The position numbers were made by a program, and so were the translations under genes. A stretch of 64,000 nt of DNA, from positions 1-64,000 of the forward strand of contig NZ_MWOK01000008.1 in NCBI RefSeq assembly GCF_012932145.1, in the 5' to 3' direction. This document shows, piece after piece, positions 18,810 to 28,764 of this stretch; the stretch's first letter is position 1; each line of letters starts with the position of its first letter. The notes beneath the pieces were generated by a model. It ran no database searches, was not told where the DNA came from, and worked only from the letters and a program-made list of their open reading frames with translations. The stretch comes from Acidovorax sp. SRB_14. GTDB lineage: Bacteria > Pseudomonadota > Gammaproteobacteria > Burkholderiales > Burkholderiaceae_C.

Positions 18810-19445
18810 ATGAGCAGAAAGCCAAGCGGCTCGCCCGCAGCTGTCGAGCGGGCGCTCGAGACTGCCAAGACCACGCAGTCCACTATCGAACTTCGCCGCG
18901 CCCTCGCTGTAGCCTTGCCAGTCTTGCATGGGCTGAGCCTTAGAGAAACGGCCGCCTTGGTCGGTCGGTCCGAGACATGGGTTGCCAAGGAGCGGCAGAA
19001 CTTTATCCAGGAGCGGCCTAGGCAGACGGAAGATCGACCGCCGGGTGGACGTAGAAATCAGCTGATTCCTGCCGACGAAGAAGACTCTTTCATGGAGATG
19101 GTCTGCCAGCGGTACGTTCGCATACACACCCGATGGCGCCTTGGCATGTATCGAGGCCCGGAAAGGCACGAAGACATCTACCTGAGCTTTGCGGACGTGG
19201 CTCATGCCGCTCTAGAAGAACGCATTCAACGCAAGACTACAAGAACAACGGTCTACAACTTGATGGCCAGAACGGGTACACGTCGGTTCGCAAATTACAA
19301 AGCAGAAATGTGGGAGCTTGCATGTAAAAAGGACTTGCCAAATTCTATACACAACGACGCAAGGCTTTCAGATTTCCTTGCCAAACGGTATGGCCTGAGC
19401 CGCCGAAAACGTCGTTTACCAGGGAAAGGTCCGCCCCCATGTTGA
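18810..19445 (+). CDS. Helix-turn-helix protein resembling the N-terminal half of IS630-type transposases
   Basis: 211 residues. A helix-turn-helix is seen in HGLSLRETAALVGRSETWVAKE, and a second winged-helix-like region around residues 85-170 (FADVAHAALEERIQRKTTRTTVYNLM) resembles the double HTH of IS630-family transposases. No DDE catalytic domain follows, so it is more likely a DNA-binding regulator than an active transposase. It is the first gene inside the left att site, where integrative elements often keep a control gene. The last residues (RRKRRLPGKGPPPC) are basic. Confidence 0.6.
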   Translation: MSRKPSGSPAAVERALETAKTTQSTIELRRALAVALPVLHGLSLRETAALVGRSETWVAKERQNFIQERPRQTEDRPPGGRRNQLIPADEEDSFMEMVCQRYVRIHTRWRLGMYRGPERHEDIYLSFADVAHAALEERIQRKTTRTTVYNLMARTGTRRFANYKAEMWELACKKDLPNSIHNDARLSDFLAKRYGLSRRKRRLPGKGPPPC

Positions 19446-19564
19446 CACCAAACGCAGCGATTTCAGTCCGTCATTTTCATGCAGTTTGAATTTGAGACGC
19501 GGGCCTAAACTCAGCCCCGACAGTCCTTTCTCCGGCACTCAGCCGGCTCAAACGAAAGGACGAA

Positions 19565-20497
19565 ATGACCGCCAGGCCCCCTTTGGATCTCAGTGACTTC
19601 AGATTCACTGCCAGCATCGACTACGTAACTCTCAAGGGCCTCACGAAGGAGCTCCTGCCATCGCTCGAAGGCAAAGCAAAATGGCCTCGGAGGTCTCCGG
19701 GCAAACTGACCGTGCACGATGCCACGGCTGCGGATATCCAGTCTTTGGCCGAGATCTTCCCGCTCGCCCTCATTGACGAACTGGAAGTCAGCGTTGACAT
19801 CCGCACCGCCCAGCCGCTGAAGGCCGAAGTCCAGCACGAGGCTCTCAAAGCCTTCAAGGCCGAATTCGTGGCCAAGCGCCTCATGCCGACGTTCATCGAC
19901 GGTACGAATAGCGGTTTCCGTGGCGCCTACGACCACGTCCTCAATAGGACCATCCCCTACAACTATCGGGTGCCAACTGCTTTCCAGCAGCTGCTCAACG
20001 GACACCGCAACGATGGCGTTCAGGTCAAGTGCTACTTCAAGCGGTCTGATCAGCGCAAAGCATTGCCGGTGGACCAGCACTGCATTCGCGTTGAGGTTCG
20101 TATGAACATGGTGGGCCTTAACCACCACAGCTTGGTGACTGTGCGGGACTTGATCGGTTTTAAGTTCCGCAAAGAGCTCATGGCGTATTTCACTCACGTG
20201 TGTGGCTCGCGGCTCCGGAGGGTACGCAAAACACGCAGGACGCCCCTCCTCGACGTGCTGCACTCAAAGCTGAACGAACTCGACCTGCCGCACTGGGAGC
20301 GCATCGGAGTTGGTGCCTTTTTGCCGGGCGGAAAACGCCAAAAGCCCAACCTTGTGTTCAAACGCGACATCGCTCTCAACGACAGGATCGGGCAGGCCCT
20401 CGGTCGCCTGGAGCGGTCGTTCGCCGTCGAAAAATTCGTGCGTTTTCTGGTGTTCCCAAATGAGAGAAGACGAGTATCCACGCGGGTTTCAGCTTGA
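19565..20497 (+). CDS. Hypothetical protein, possibly replication-initiation-like
   Basis: 310 residues, starting after GAAAGGACGAA. There is no motif I can name with confidence. The layout (an N-terminal DYVTLKG strand, an acidic ELEVSVDI strand near residue 78, then a conserved-looking CIRVEVRMN strand near residue 178) recalls rolling-circle-type replication proteins of filamentous phages and small plasmids, but the catalytic tyrosine motif was not identified. It lies between the HTH gene and the AlpA-like gene, in a block that is plausibly the element's DNA-processing core. Confidence 0.5.
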   Translation: MTARPPLDLSDFRFTASIDYVTLKGLTKELLPSLEGKAKWPRRSPGKLTVHDATAADIQSLAEIFPLALIDELEVSVDIRTAQPLKAEVQHEALKAFKAEFVAKRLMPTFIDGTNSGFRGAYDHVLNRTIPYNYRVPTAFQQLLNGHRNDGVQVKCYFKRSDQRKALPVDQHCIRVEVRMNMVGLNHHSLVTVRDLIGFKFRKELMAYFTHVCGSRLRRVRKTRRTPLLDVLHSKLNELDLPHWERIGVGAFLPGGKRQKPNLVFKRDIALNDRIGQALGRLERSFAVEKFVRFLVFPNERRRVSTRVSA

Positions 20498-20619
20498 TGA
20501 AATAAGTCAGCTATGACTTACCTAACTAGGGCCCTCATCTCCCTCCCAGACAAGCGCTGACAACTCGCGTACATCAGCCCCTCATTTCCGTTCGTCATCA
20601 CGTTTAAGAACCCTTCAAC

Positions 20620-20862
20620 ATGCCCAATCGCAAGACCGTGACTCCCATTGAAGTTGAGACCCGTACCGTAGTGGACACCGCTACCGCAGCCTTTCACCTC
20701 AACCGCCAACCGCAGACCCTGCGTGTTTGGGCTTGCTACGAAGACGGCCCCATTCGCCCCATCAGGGTCAATGGCAGGCTTGCATGGCCTGTTGCAGCCA
20801 TCCGCAGCCTCCTCGGGTGTGCCCCCGCCAGCAATGACAACCACTTCAAGCACCGCGTTTGA
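20620..20862 (+). CDS. Small AlpA/excisionase-like DNA-binding protein
   Basis: 80 residues. The stretch VVDTATAAFHLNRQPQTLRVWA is a helix-turn-helix in which the second helix follows the turn at R-Q-P-Q, then GPIRPIRVNGRLAWPVAAIRSLL forms the wing and final helix. This is the layout of MerR/AlpA-type excisionases and recombination directionality factors. A role in excision of the island is inferred from size and place only. Confidence 0.65.
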   Translation: MPNRKTVTPIEVETRTVVDTATAAFHLNRQPQTLRVWACYEDGPIRPIRVNGRLAWPVAAIRSLLGCAPASNDNHFKHRV

Positions 20863-20917
20863 CATCGTTCCCGGGCCGACGCCTGGTGCTTACTCCTTAA
20901 TCGACACCTAGAACAAT

Positions 20918-22993
20918 ATGAATGAATTCACCATTGAAGACGACTGCGTAGTGTCCAGCGACGACCAGCTCGGAGAACCAACGTTGTCGCATAACGCACT
21001 GCAAGATACGAACATTGCGACCGACACCGAAGAAGAGATCGGCAGCCTGACGGCCGCACAGGACGTCGTGGCCAGTTACAGCCTTCCTGGCGACCAGATC
21101 GTTATAAACGTTGGCCCTGATTACCAAGGAAGCCACGCAGAAGACGAGGTGGACGCTGCAGGTGCAAATGATGTCCATTCGGAAGCGTCTAAAACTCAAC
21201 ATGAAGGACTGGCAACTGCTCATCGCGCGATCCTGGCGCAGGAAACTATGCGCGATCCACGCTCCGTCGTGTTTCCAGGATTTCCTCCGGAAGAAGACCC
21301 CCAGGAACTCGAAGAGTTGCTTAAGGACTTAGGCCTGAACGACAAGGTCGGCTCGACTTCTGCAGTCGAGAACTCCGCGCTCACCCCGTCAGAGCACTCA
21401 CCTGCCCCATCTGAAAAGGAGCGGGCGTCTGACGGCCGCTCGCCAGAGTGCACCGTCTCATCAGAGACGCCCCATGACCTCCCAACCATCCAAGTCAAGC
21501 CCGGACAACTGCATGAGGCGCTTGCTGCAGCAGAGCGCATCCTGGCACAGGCAGGCAACTACTACCAACGCGGTGACCGGGTTGTGTGCATTAGGCTCGA
21601 CCCACTGACCAAGACCGTTCATATCCAGGAGATGAGCGGACAAAGTCTGGTAGTGACGCTTGCCGGCCTGAGCAAATGGTCTCGTTTTGACAAACGCACC
21701 GGCGGCTGGACAGCAATCGACCCATGCCCCCGTGTCTGCAGGCTCCTCGCAGAATCGTGGAGGTACAGCCAGCTTAAGGTTCTCAAGGGCACGGTGCTCC
21801 AGCCGCACCTGCGCACTGACGCCACTGTCTGCACCACACCAGGCTACGACCCAGAAACGGGCCTGCTTGGGTTGTTCGATACAGGTGAGCTGGGTGTCCC
21901 TGACCATCCAACCCGTGAGAATGCAATGAGCGCGCTGGAGTTGCTCAACGACCTCCTGTCCGAATGCGCATTTGCTGGGCCTGAGGACCGCTCTGCAGCC
22001 CTGTCAGCACTGCTGACAGCAGCCGTTCGCTCGAGCCTCCCCTTGGCCCCGATGTTTCACGTCATGGCCCACCAACCCGGTTCAGGGAAGTCGTATTTGT
22101 GCCAGCTCATCAGTGCTGTAGCCACAGCTACTCCTGGTGCGCCAGTGGCTTTCCCTCGGAGCAACGATGCTTGCGACAAACTGCTCCTGGCCCAGTTGAT
22201 GAAGGCACCTGCAGTCATTGAATTCGACAATCTCACCAGTGATCTGCGGCCCTTCGACAAGCTCTGCTCAGCGCTGACTTCTGAATATCTTGAGGGCCGC
22301 CAACTGGGCCTCTCGCGCACTGTGGTTGTCGGGACTAAGGCACTGATCCTGTCGAGTGGCAACAATGTGCGTCCTATCGACGACATGGTGCGCCGGTGCA
22401 TCTGTATCCATCTCGACCCTGGTTTGGAAACACCCGCAGCACGGGTCTACACGCGCCCTCACCTTCTCGATGAGGTCCGCAAGGAACGCATCAAGTACAT
22501 CGCAGCAGCCCTGACTATCGTGCGCGCCTGGGTTTTGGCGGGCCAGCCCATGGCTAGCTGCCAATCAGTGGCGAGCTATGCAGCCTGGAGTGACTGGTGT
22601 CGTCAGCCCCTGCTGTGGCTGGATCAGCCAGACCCAGCGTCCTGCGTTTTCCAGGCGCTCAAGGAAGACCCGGCACAACTGCTGCTCGGGCGCGTCCTTC
22701 ATGGTTGGCGTGAGAAACACGGCAGCTCACCGAAGATGGTTCGCGATGTCGTGCGAGCAGCGGTACATCTTGATGATGCTGATGATTTCCGGGATGCACT
22801 TGCAGAGGCCGCCGGCGGCGCTGAAACGATCAACGCCCGCAAGCTCGGCAACTGGCTTGCACGGAATGAAGGCAAGATCGCCGGTCCCTACAGGCTGCGC
22901 CGGGCCGCCAAGACAAGGAACGCCGAGAACTGGGAGGTGATCGAGTCGGTTAGGTCGGTTGCGTCGGTTTCTGCCAGCGCGCTCACTGCATAG
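20918..22993 (+). CDS. AAA-type ATPase, probable primase/helicase-like island protein
   Basis: 691 residues. The first 190 are acidic and low in structure. The ATPase core has a Walker A (MAHQPGSGKSYLCQL, about residue 385-395), a Walker B (APAVIEFDNLTSD), and a sensor-like LILSSGNNVRPIDDMVRRC. A C-terminal helical region follows. The arrangement resembles the ATPase part of phage and satellite primase/helicase proteins. The ending has three 9-base repeats (22945-22971) encoding ESVRSVASVSA. Probably serves replication of the excised element; this is inference. Confidence 0.65.
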   Translation: MNEFTIEDDCVVSSDDQLGEPTLSHNALQDTNIATDTEEEIGSLTAAQDVVASYSLPGDQIVINVGPDYQGSHAEDEVDAAGANDVHSEASKTQHEGLATAHRAILAQETMRDPRSVVFPGFPPEEDPQELEELLKDLGLNDKVGSTSAVENSALTPSEHSPAPSEKERASDGRSPECTVSSETPHDLPTIQVKPGQLHEALAAAERILAQAGNYYQRGDRVVCIRLDPLTKTVHIQEMSGQSLVVTLAGLSKWSRFDKRTGGWTAIDPCPRVCRLLAESWRYSQLKVLKGTVLQPHLRTDATVCTTPGYDPETGLLGLFDTGELGVPDHPTRENAMSALELLNDLLSECAFAGPEDRSAALSALLTAAVRSSLPLAPMFHVMAHQPGSGKSYLCQLISAVATATPGAPVAFPRSNDACDKLLLAQLMKAPAVIEFDNLTSDLRPFDKLCSALTSEYLEGRQLGLSRTVVVGTKALILSSGNNVRPIDDMVRRCICIHLDPGLETPAARVYTRPHLLDEVRKERIKYIAAALTIVRAWVLAGQPMASCQSVASYAAWSDWCRQPLLWLDQPDPASCVFQALKEDPAQLLLGRVLHGWREKHGSSPKMVRDVVRAAVHLDDADDFRDALAEAAGGAETINARKLGNWLARNEGKIAGPYRLRRAAKTRNAENWEVIESVRSVASVSASALTA
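22945..22971 (+). repeat. Three 9-bp tandem repeats at the end of the ATPase gene
   Basis: GTCGGTTAG, GTCGGTTGC and GTCGGTTTC follow one another in frame near the C-terminus. Confidence 0.8.
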
Positions 22994-23367
22994 GTTGCAG
23001 GCGCGAAGTCTGCAAACCAGTTCCGATTCAACTTTCACACTGATGCCAGGGAGTTTTCACACTCCTGGCGTCAGCAACCCTATATCTTGATATTCATGGT
23101 GAAACGCAAGCTCTATCAGGCAGTTCTTTGCATCCGGCGGATAACGCAAGAACGCCGCATGAGACGCAGAACTTTTATGCATCCGCACCTGGAGTCAGTG
23201 CATGCTGGCCCAGTGCTTGTCCAAGAAAAAGTTCAAACAAGTAACTGCCTTCAGCGCGCCATGCTCACCGCCTCGGTCGGGCTCGTACTCCACTTGTAAG
23301 AACTCACTGCCGACTTAGCCCTTCCTATTTGATCAAACACTGACCCGTTGGAAAACAGGGCGTTATA
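22994..23367. other. Intergenic region with a hairpin, no gene supported
   Basis: A hairpin, GCCAGGGAGT with ACTCCTGGC (23045-23069), lies downstream of the ATPase gene and could help end transcription, though no T tract follows. A 70-codon open frame at 23087-23299 has no ribosome site or recognisable motif. The stretch separates the DNA-processing block from the convergent restriction operon. Confidence 0.5.
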
Positions 23368-26300
23368 TCAACTTGAGCAACTCATGCCACTGCCAGCCAG
23401 CAACGGCAATGCCGGGCTCCCCCGCTCCCTTAGTGCTTCATACAACTGCGCCGGCCCTAGCAAGATGGCCTTGAGCCCGGAGCGCACCTTCTCGCTGTCC
23501 AGCGCCTGTTTGCTCATGGTTGTGTAGGCGTCAAATGCGTCGATGATGGCGTCCGTCAACGCGCTGTCCAGGTCAGGTGAGTTGTCGAACTGGCCCTTGC
23601 TGTTATTGCTGGCCTGCTGCACCAGAATCTCCGACTCCAGCAGCTTGCCTTTGACATGGTTCACATAGACCAGCTTGTCGTCGTCGGTCAGTTCGCCCTC
23701 AAAGAGGTCGTTCACCTTGGCAACGATCTCCGACAGCAGTACCTTCAACTTGTCCTGCACCGCGCCAGCGCCGCTGTCGGTCAGGGGCTGCAGCTTGTAC
23801 TCACCGTCCGTGTCGTGCAGCGCCAAGCTGCGCCGGCCCTGTTCCTTCAGCCTGTGGTGCGTCAGTACCACCTTGGACAGGTCTACGCCCTCGCGCTCAC
23901 GGCCAAAGTCCAGCAGGGGCAGCAGGCGCTTGAAAAAGATGGCGCGCTTTTCGATGGCGGTGTTGCCGTAGTCGAACACCTGCCCCAGGAAGGCGTACAC
24001 GCGCACAAAGGTGCCCAAGTCGCGCTTGAACAGCGTGAGAGCCGCCAGTTCATCCTTGGCGGCCTGCGCTGCCGGACCGTCTACGATGGCGCTGCTTTCC
24101 GCGTTCTGCAGGGCCTGCCGCGCTGCCTTGTAGCGCTTGAGCAACCGATCGGCCACGGGCTCGATCGCGGCCACCAGCATGGCCTGCGTGGCCTTGAGGT
24201 TCATTTCAGCGAGCACCACGCGCTCGACCTCGAACTCGTCGTAGTGGCCTGAAGCATCGAGCTTGGCGCGCAGGTCATAGACCAGATGCGGGTCGGTGAC
24301 GCCAGCCAGTTCGGCGGTCTCGTAATAGGTCCTGAACGCCGCCAGAACGTCATCCGGCTCGTTCACGAAGTCGAGGATGTAGGTGGTGTCCTTGATCCCG
24401 AACGGGCCGTTGTAGGACCGGTTGAGACGGCTCAGGGTCTGCACCGCCTGGATACCACCCAGGCGCTTGTCCACGTACATGCCGCACAAGAGCGGTTGGT
24501 CAAACCCGGTCTGAAACTTGTTGGCCACCAGCAGGATTTGGTACTCGTCGGTGGCAAACGCCTCGCGCATGTCACGGCCCTTGAGGTTCGGGTTCAGCGC
24601 GGTGCTGTTCTCCGACACCGGGTCGGGCAGGCTCTGCGGGTCGTTCACCTCGCCCGAGAACGCCACCAGCGCGCCGAGCTTGTAGCCGTTGTCCTGGATG
24701 TACTTCTGCATGGCCAGCTGCCAGCGCACCGCCTCTTGGCGGCTGCCCACCACCACCATGGCCTTGGCGTGGCCGTCCAGCAGGGGTTGCACGTTCTCGC
24801 GGAAGTGCTCCACCACCACGGCCACCTTCTGGCTGATGTTGTACGGGTGCAGGCGCACCCAGCGCATCAGGCCCTTCATGGCCTCATTGCGCTCAACCTC
24901 TTTCTCGTCCCACTCCTTGCCGTTGTTGGCCAGCTTGATGGCCAGCTTGTAGGGAGTGTAGTTCTTGAGCACGTCGAGGATGAAGCCTTCCTCGATGGCC
25001 TGGCGCATGGAATAGATGTGGAATGGCGCGGGCAGGTTGCCCGGGCCGGCGGGCTGGTCAGGTTGGGGGCGGCGGCCAAACAGCTCCAGTGTCTTGGACT
25101 TGGGCGTGGCGGTGAAGGCCACGTAGGTGATGCCGGTGTCGTTGGCGCGGGCCGCCATCTGCGCAGCCAGCAGGTCTTCGGTGCCCACCTCGCCACCGTC
25201 GGCCAGGTCTTGGAGTTCTTCGGCGCTCAGCAACTGCTTGAGCTTGGACGCCGCCTCGCCGGTCTGGCTGCTGTGCGCCTCGTCGGCGATCACGGCAAAG
25301 CGCTTGCCCTGCGTGGCGGCCAGCTCCTGCACGGCCTTGAGGGCGAAAGGGAAGGTTTGGATCGTGCAGACCACAATCTTCTTGCTGCCGCCCAGCGCCT
25401 CGGCCAGCTCGCCGCTCTTGCTGCCCGCATCACCCTTGATGGTGGCCACCACGCCCTTGGTGCGCTCGAAGTCAAAGATCGCCTCTTGCAACTGCGCATC
25501 GAGCACATTGCGGTCGCTGACCACCAGCACGCTGTCAAACAGCTTGTGGTTCTGCGCGTCGTGCAGGTCGGCCAGAAAGTGCGCCGTCCAGGCAATCGAA
25601 TTAGTTTTGCCGCTGCCCGCGCTGTGCTGGATCAGGTACTTGTGCCCGGCACCCTCGGCCAGCACGGCGGTCAGCAACTGGCGCGTGGCGCCCAGCTGGT
25701 GGTAGCGCGGGAAGATGAAGCCGGTCACCTGTTTTTTGCTGTCGCGCTGGGTGACGAGGTAGCGGCCGATGATCTCCAGCCAGCTGTCGCGCTGCCACAC
25801 CTGTTCCCACAGGTAGGCCGTGCGGTGGCCCTGGGGGTTGGGCGGGTTGCCCGCGCCGCCATGGTCGCCCTGGTTGAAGGGCAGGAAGCGCGTGGCAGGG
25901 CCAGCCAGGCGCGTGGCCATCATCACCGTGCGGTTGCTGACCGCAAAGTGCACCAGCGCGCCGCGTGGAAAGTCCAGCAGCGGCTCGGCAAACGGCCGGC
26001 CCTTGGGCTTGGGGATGCGGTCAAAGCGGTACTGGTCCACCGCCGCGTTCATGTCCTGCGTGAAGTCGGTCTTGAGCTCGGCGGTGGCCACCGGGATGCC
26101 GTTCAAGAACAGCACCAGGTCGATCACGTCGTCGTGACCGGTGCGGCACTGGCGAACCACGCGCAGGCGGTTGGCGGCATAGCGCGCCTGCAGGTCGGGG
26201 TTCATGGCCAGCGCGGGCTTGAACTGCGCCAGCTTGAGCGGACTTTTAAGCCCCAGCAGGTCGATGCCCACGCGCAGCACTTCGAGCGTTCCCCGGTCGT

Positions 26301-26547
26301 CCAGCGCCTTGCGCAGGCGGTCCAGCAGCATGGCCGGGGCAGCGGCGCCGTGGTTCTTGCTCAGAGCCGCCCAGGCTTGCGGCTGCGTGGCCTGTACCCA
26401 GGCCAGCAGATCGGCGGGGTAGAGGGCGCGGGGGGTGTCGTAGCCGCTCGCATCGCCCTCGGTGCCCGGCACGGCGTAGAGCCAGCCGTGGGCCCCCAGG
26501 TGGTTGCAGATGTCGTGCTCGAATTCGATCTCGTTGTGCAGTGCCAC
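23368..26547 (-). CDS. hsdR: Type I restriction enzyme, endonuclease/translocase subunit HsdR
   Basis: 1059 residues. The N-terminal nuclease domain has the PD-(D/E)XK signature (VIDLVLFLNGIPVATAELK, about residues 138-156). The motor follows: Walker A HSAGSGKTNSIAW near residue 312, DEAHSSQTG near 424, YVAFTATPKSKTLELFG, and VANKFQTGFDQPLL (motif V/VI region). It cuts unmodified foreign DNA after translocation, in complex with HsdM and HsdS. Start is GTG at 26547. Last gene of the operon hsdM-hsdS-GIY-YIG-hsdR; no terminator is evident after it. Confidence 0.96.
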   Translation of the reverse strand: MALHNEIEFEHDICNHLGAHGWLYAVPGTEGDASGYDTPRALYPADLLAWVQATQPQAWAALSKNHGAAAPAMLLDRLRKALDDRGTLEVLRVGIDLLGLKSPLKLAQFKPALAMNPDLQARYAANRLRVVRQCRTGHDDVIDLVLFLNGIPVATAELKTDFTQDMNAAVDQYRFDRIPKPKGRPFAEPLLDFPRGALVHFAVSNRTVMMATRLAGPATRFLPFNQGDHGGAGNPPNPQGHRTAYLWEQVWQRDSWLEIIGRYLVTQRDSKKQVTGFIFPRYHQLGATRQLLTAVLAEGAGHKYLIQHSAGSGKTNSIAWTAHFLADLHDAQNHKLFDSVLVVSDRNVLDAQLQEAIFDFERTKGVVATIKGDAGSKSGELAEALGGSKKIVVCTIQTFPFALKAVQELAATQGKRFAVIADEAHSSQTGEAASKLKQLLSAEELQDLADGGEVGTEDLLAAQMAARANDTGITYVAFTATPKSKTLELFGRRPQPDQPAGPGNLPAPFHIYSMRQAIEEGFILDVLKNYTPYKLAIKLANNGKEWDEKEVERNEAMKGLMRWVRLHPYNISQKVAVVVEHFRENVQPLLDGHAKAMVVVGSRQEAVRWQLAMQKYIQDNGYKLGALVAFSGEVNDPQSLPDPVSENSTALNPNLKGRDMREAFATDEYQILLVANKFQTGFDQPLLCGMYVDKRLGGIQAVQTLSRLNRSYNGPFGIKDTTYILDFVNEPDDVLAAFRTYYETAELAGVTDPHLVYDLRAKLDASGHYDEFEVERVVLAEMNLKATQAMLVAAIEPVADRLLKRYKAARQALQNAESSAIVDGPAAQAAKDELAALTLFKRDLGTFVRVYAFLGQVFDYGNTAIEKRAIFFKRLLPLLDFGREREGVDLSKVVLTHHRLKEQGRRSLALHDTDGEYKLQPLTDSGAGAVQDKLKVLLSEIVAKVNDLFEGELTDDDKLVYVNHVKGKLLESEILVQQASNNSKGQFDNSPDLDSALTDAIIDAFDAYTTMSKQALDSEKVRSGLKAILLGPAQLYEALRERGSPALPLLAGSGMSCSS

Positions 26548-26578
26548 GTCCTCTCCCTCCCGCTTGTCGTTTTTGTGT

Positions 26579-27445
26579 TCAGGTGCCGATGGCCTGGCGC
26601 TTCAAAGCGTCCAGCGTCTTGCCATCCTTGTCTTTCCACTCCAGCCAGCCGTTCGCCGTGCGTCCAATCACGGCGACGGCCGCCATGCTGGGGGATCGGA
26701 ATAAGTGGTCTTTGGTGAATACCACTGTCTGGCCCTCCACCTTCATGACGCCCGCTGAAATGAGCTTGTCGCGGAAGGTAGCGTCGCTGGTGCCGACGAT
26801 GGATTGCACGTTGTTCTTACGACCCACCGACCCGGCCAGTACGACAAAGCCTTCTTGTGTGTACAGGCCCTTGGCATTTACGCCGCCCGCTGTGCAATAG
26901 AAATAGTCGGCTGGGCTGGTGTCCTTGGCCGGCCGGGCTACGGGCTCGAACAGCGGATGCCCCAAAGTGGCCAGCAGGGCTTGACCGGTCTCGAAGATTT
27001 CGTAGCAGTCCGCCTCCATGGGGGCGGGAGTGTGCGGGCGGCTGCCCCCATTGCGATTCGACACCACGTAACGTTCAACCTTGCGCGAGGTCTGAATGCT
27101 GAGCCACTCCAGGAACAGCGCATGGGTTTGCGTGAGCGTCTGGGTGCGGGAGATCAGCACGAGGACGCGCTCCCAGAATTCCTTTTGGCTGTCGTGTTCT
27201 TTCAGGCGCGTGCAGAGATCACCGGTCTGGCCGATGTAGACCTTCGGCTCGGTGCCATCGTCCGGCTCGGAGACCAGGTAGTAAACACCGACCTGCGTGC
27301 TCTCGGGCATCTTGAGAAAGTCGGGCAGCAGCTTGCGCGGCACATCGATGACCTGGACGATGCGCGTCGTGATCTCGGCCACGCGGATGCCAGTGGGTTC
27401 GCCGCCAGGCAGGAAGATCTGGATGGTCTTTGGCGTGGTGTTCAT
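26579..27445 (-). CDS. GIY-YIG nuclease-family protein with C-terminal DUF4357-type region
   Basis: 288 residues. The GIY-YIG core is GVYYLVSEPDDGTEPKVYIG followed by QTGDLCTRLKEHD, with the downstream catalytic-type glutamate expected near LFLEWLSIQ. The C-terminal part (SDATFRDKLISAGVMK, then FRSPSMAAVAVIGRTANGW) matches the DUF4357 region often attached to such proteins. The ATG overlaps the hsdS stop as ATGA, and hsdR starts 31 bases downstream, so it is translated inside the restriction operon. Whether it takes part in restriction or is an accessory nuclease is not known. Confidence 0.88.
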   Translation of the reverse strand: MNTTPKTIQIFLPGGEPTGIRVAEITTRIVQVIDVPRKLLPDFLKMPESTQVGVYYLVSEPDDGTEPKVYIGQTGDLCTRLKEHDSQKEFWERVLVLISRTQTLTQTHALFLEWLSIQTSRKVERYVVSNRNGGSRPHTPAPMEADCYEIFETGQALLATLGHPLFEPVARPAKDTSPADYFYCTAGGVNAKGLYTQEGFVVLAGSVGRKNNVQSIVGTSDATFRDKLISAGVMKVEGQTVVFTKDHLFRSPSMAAVAVIGRTANGWLEWKDKDGKTLDALKRQAIGT

Positions 27446-28764
27446 GCTGTGTCCACGGGCGCGAGGCTGCGCACGTCGATCTGACCGGTGACGGCGGCGG
27501 AGATCAGGGCGGTGCGGCGTTCCTTCAGCAAATTGATAGCGTGCTGCGCCTCATTTATCAACCTGTCGCTTTCAAGGTTTCGGATAGATAAAAAGCGTAG
27601 TATTTCATCTTGCTCTTCCAGGGTGGGGGGGATCACCGTTGTGCAAGACTTCACGTTATCTTTGTTTAGCTTTGGCTGGGCAGTTGACGTTGAAGCGATC
27701 TTCAATTGCTCCTGAATCCCGGGAGACATCAAACAAAGAAGTCCATATTCGTTAGAGATTTTTTGTTTGTTGAAATTTATTAGATACATATTTGGCCCAA
27801 GAGTCGCCTTGCCATGGCCGCGGGGCATCAAGCACGCGTATCCAGCGTAGGCGCCGACATTTGCGATCAACACTTCGCCACCAAACAGTTCCGATTTTGA
27901 GAGATATTGATGAGCATTTTCATCGACGAAAATGCCATCATTACTTAAATCGTCGCGTAAATCGGTGAGTCGAACGAGCCTTGAATAACCTTGTGAGAGA
28001 TAACTGACATTCTCTGCCAGCGAAGCAAAAGAGCCATTCGACGTGTAGTCAGTCAACAAACTCAATAAATGCTTGATCTGCTTGACCTCCCAATGCCCCG
28101 GCACCTCCCCCAGCCATTCCACGCCCGAGTCCTTCATCGGCACGTTCGGGTCCAACCCCTTAGTCACGGCATGGGAGATGACAGCCTGGCGCTTTTCCTG
28201 CAGCAGGGCGATCAGCTTTTCCTGCTCGGCTACCAACGCGTCAATCTTGGCGGTTTCGCGGTCGAGGAAGGTGGCGATGGCGGTTTGTTCTGCATAGGGC
28301 GGCGTTGGCAGCGGCATGGAGCCAACAAATTCCCAACTTGCGCGAGGCATTTTGGAGCCGAAGGTGGAGCCGTCAACAATGTCAATGAAGCTGCGGTTGA
28401 GGATTTCGTACTGGGCAAACCGAGCATGTACGCCAGCCTCGGGACGCATGACGTGAAAATCGCCCACCGCCTCGCCAGCAGTCTCAGCTAGCAGCGCCTT
28501 GGCGAGATATGGGCGTAGTTTTCCAAAAAGGATGTCGCCTTTATCGAAGGCAATACCTTCTCCTTCAAACTCGGTTTCGGTGGGGAGGAAGCGTCCAGAC
28601 CAGCCTTCAATGTTTTCTAGCGCGACAGGGTTCGCCCTGCGATCGGTTTTTTCCGTCAACAGTCGAAGGTTATATTTGAGACGCTTTACGTCCCAATGCG
28701 CCGGCACCTGCCCCAGCCATTCCACCCCACTGTCCTTGTACTCCGGGTATCGCGGAAAACTCAT
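27442..28764 (-). CDS. hsdS: Type I restriction enzyme, specificity subunit HsdS
   Basis: 440 residues with two target-recognition domains. Each is introduced by a conserved lead ([21 protein letters not shown] at the start, [21 protein letters not shown] near residue 210) and followed by a coiled helix ([37 protein letters not shown]). The two halves set the bipartite DNA target. The ATG overlaps the hsdM stop as ATGA. The second recognition domain (about 27560-28060) is much more AT-rich than its surroundings, as expected when a domain has been swapped. Confidence 0.95.
   Translation of the reverse strand: MSFPRYPEYKDSGVEWLGQVPAHWDVKRLKYNLRLLTEKTDRRANPVALENIEGWSGRFLPTETEFEGEGIAFDKGDILFGKLRPYLAKALLAETAGEAVGDFHVMRPEAGVHARFAQYEILNRSFIDIVDGSTFGSKMPRASWEFVGSMPLPTPPYAEQTAIATFLDRETAKIDALVAEQEKLIALLQEKRQAVISHAVTKGLDPNVPMKDSGVEWLGEVPGHWEVKQIKHLLSLLTDYTSNGSFASLAENVSYLSQGYSRLVRLTDLRDDLSNDGIFVDENAHQYLSKSELFGGEVLIANVGAYAGYACLMPRGHGKATLGPNMYLINFNKQKISNEYGLLCLMSPGIQEQLKIASTSTAQPKLNKDNVKSCTTVIPPTLEEQDEILRFLSIRNLESDRLINEAQHAINLLKERRTALISAAVTGQIDVRSLAPVDTA

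Noticed and set aside
18810-19445. Active IS630 transposase
   Set aside because: Only the DNA-binding half is present, with no DDE domain and no terminal inverted repeats.
23087-23299. Open frame of 70 codons in the spacer after the primase-like gene
   Set aside because: No ribosome site, no recognisable domain, and unusual residue use.
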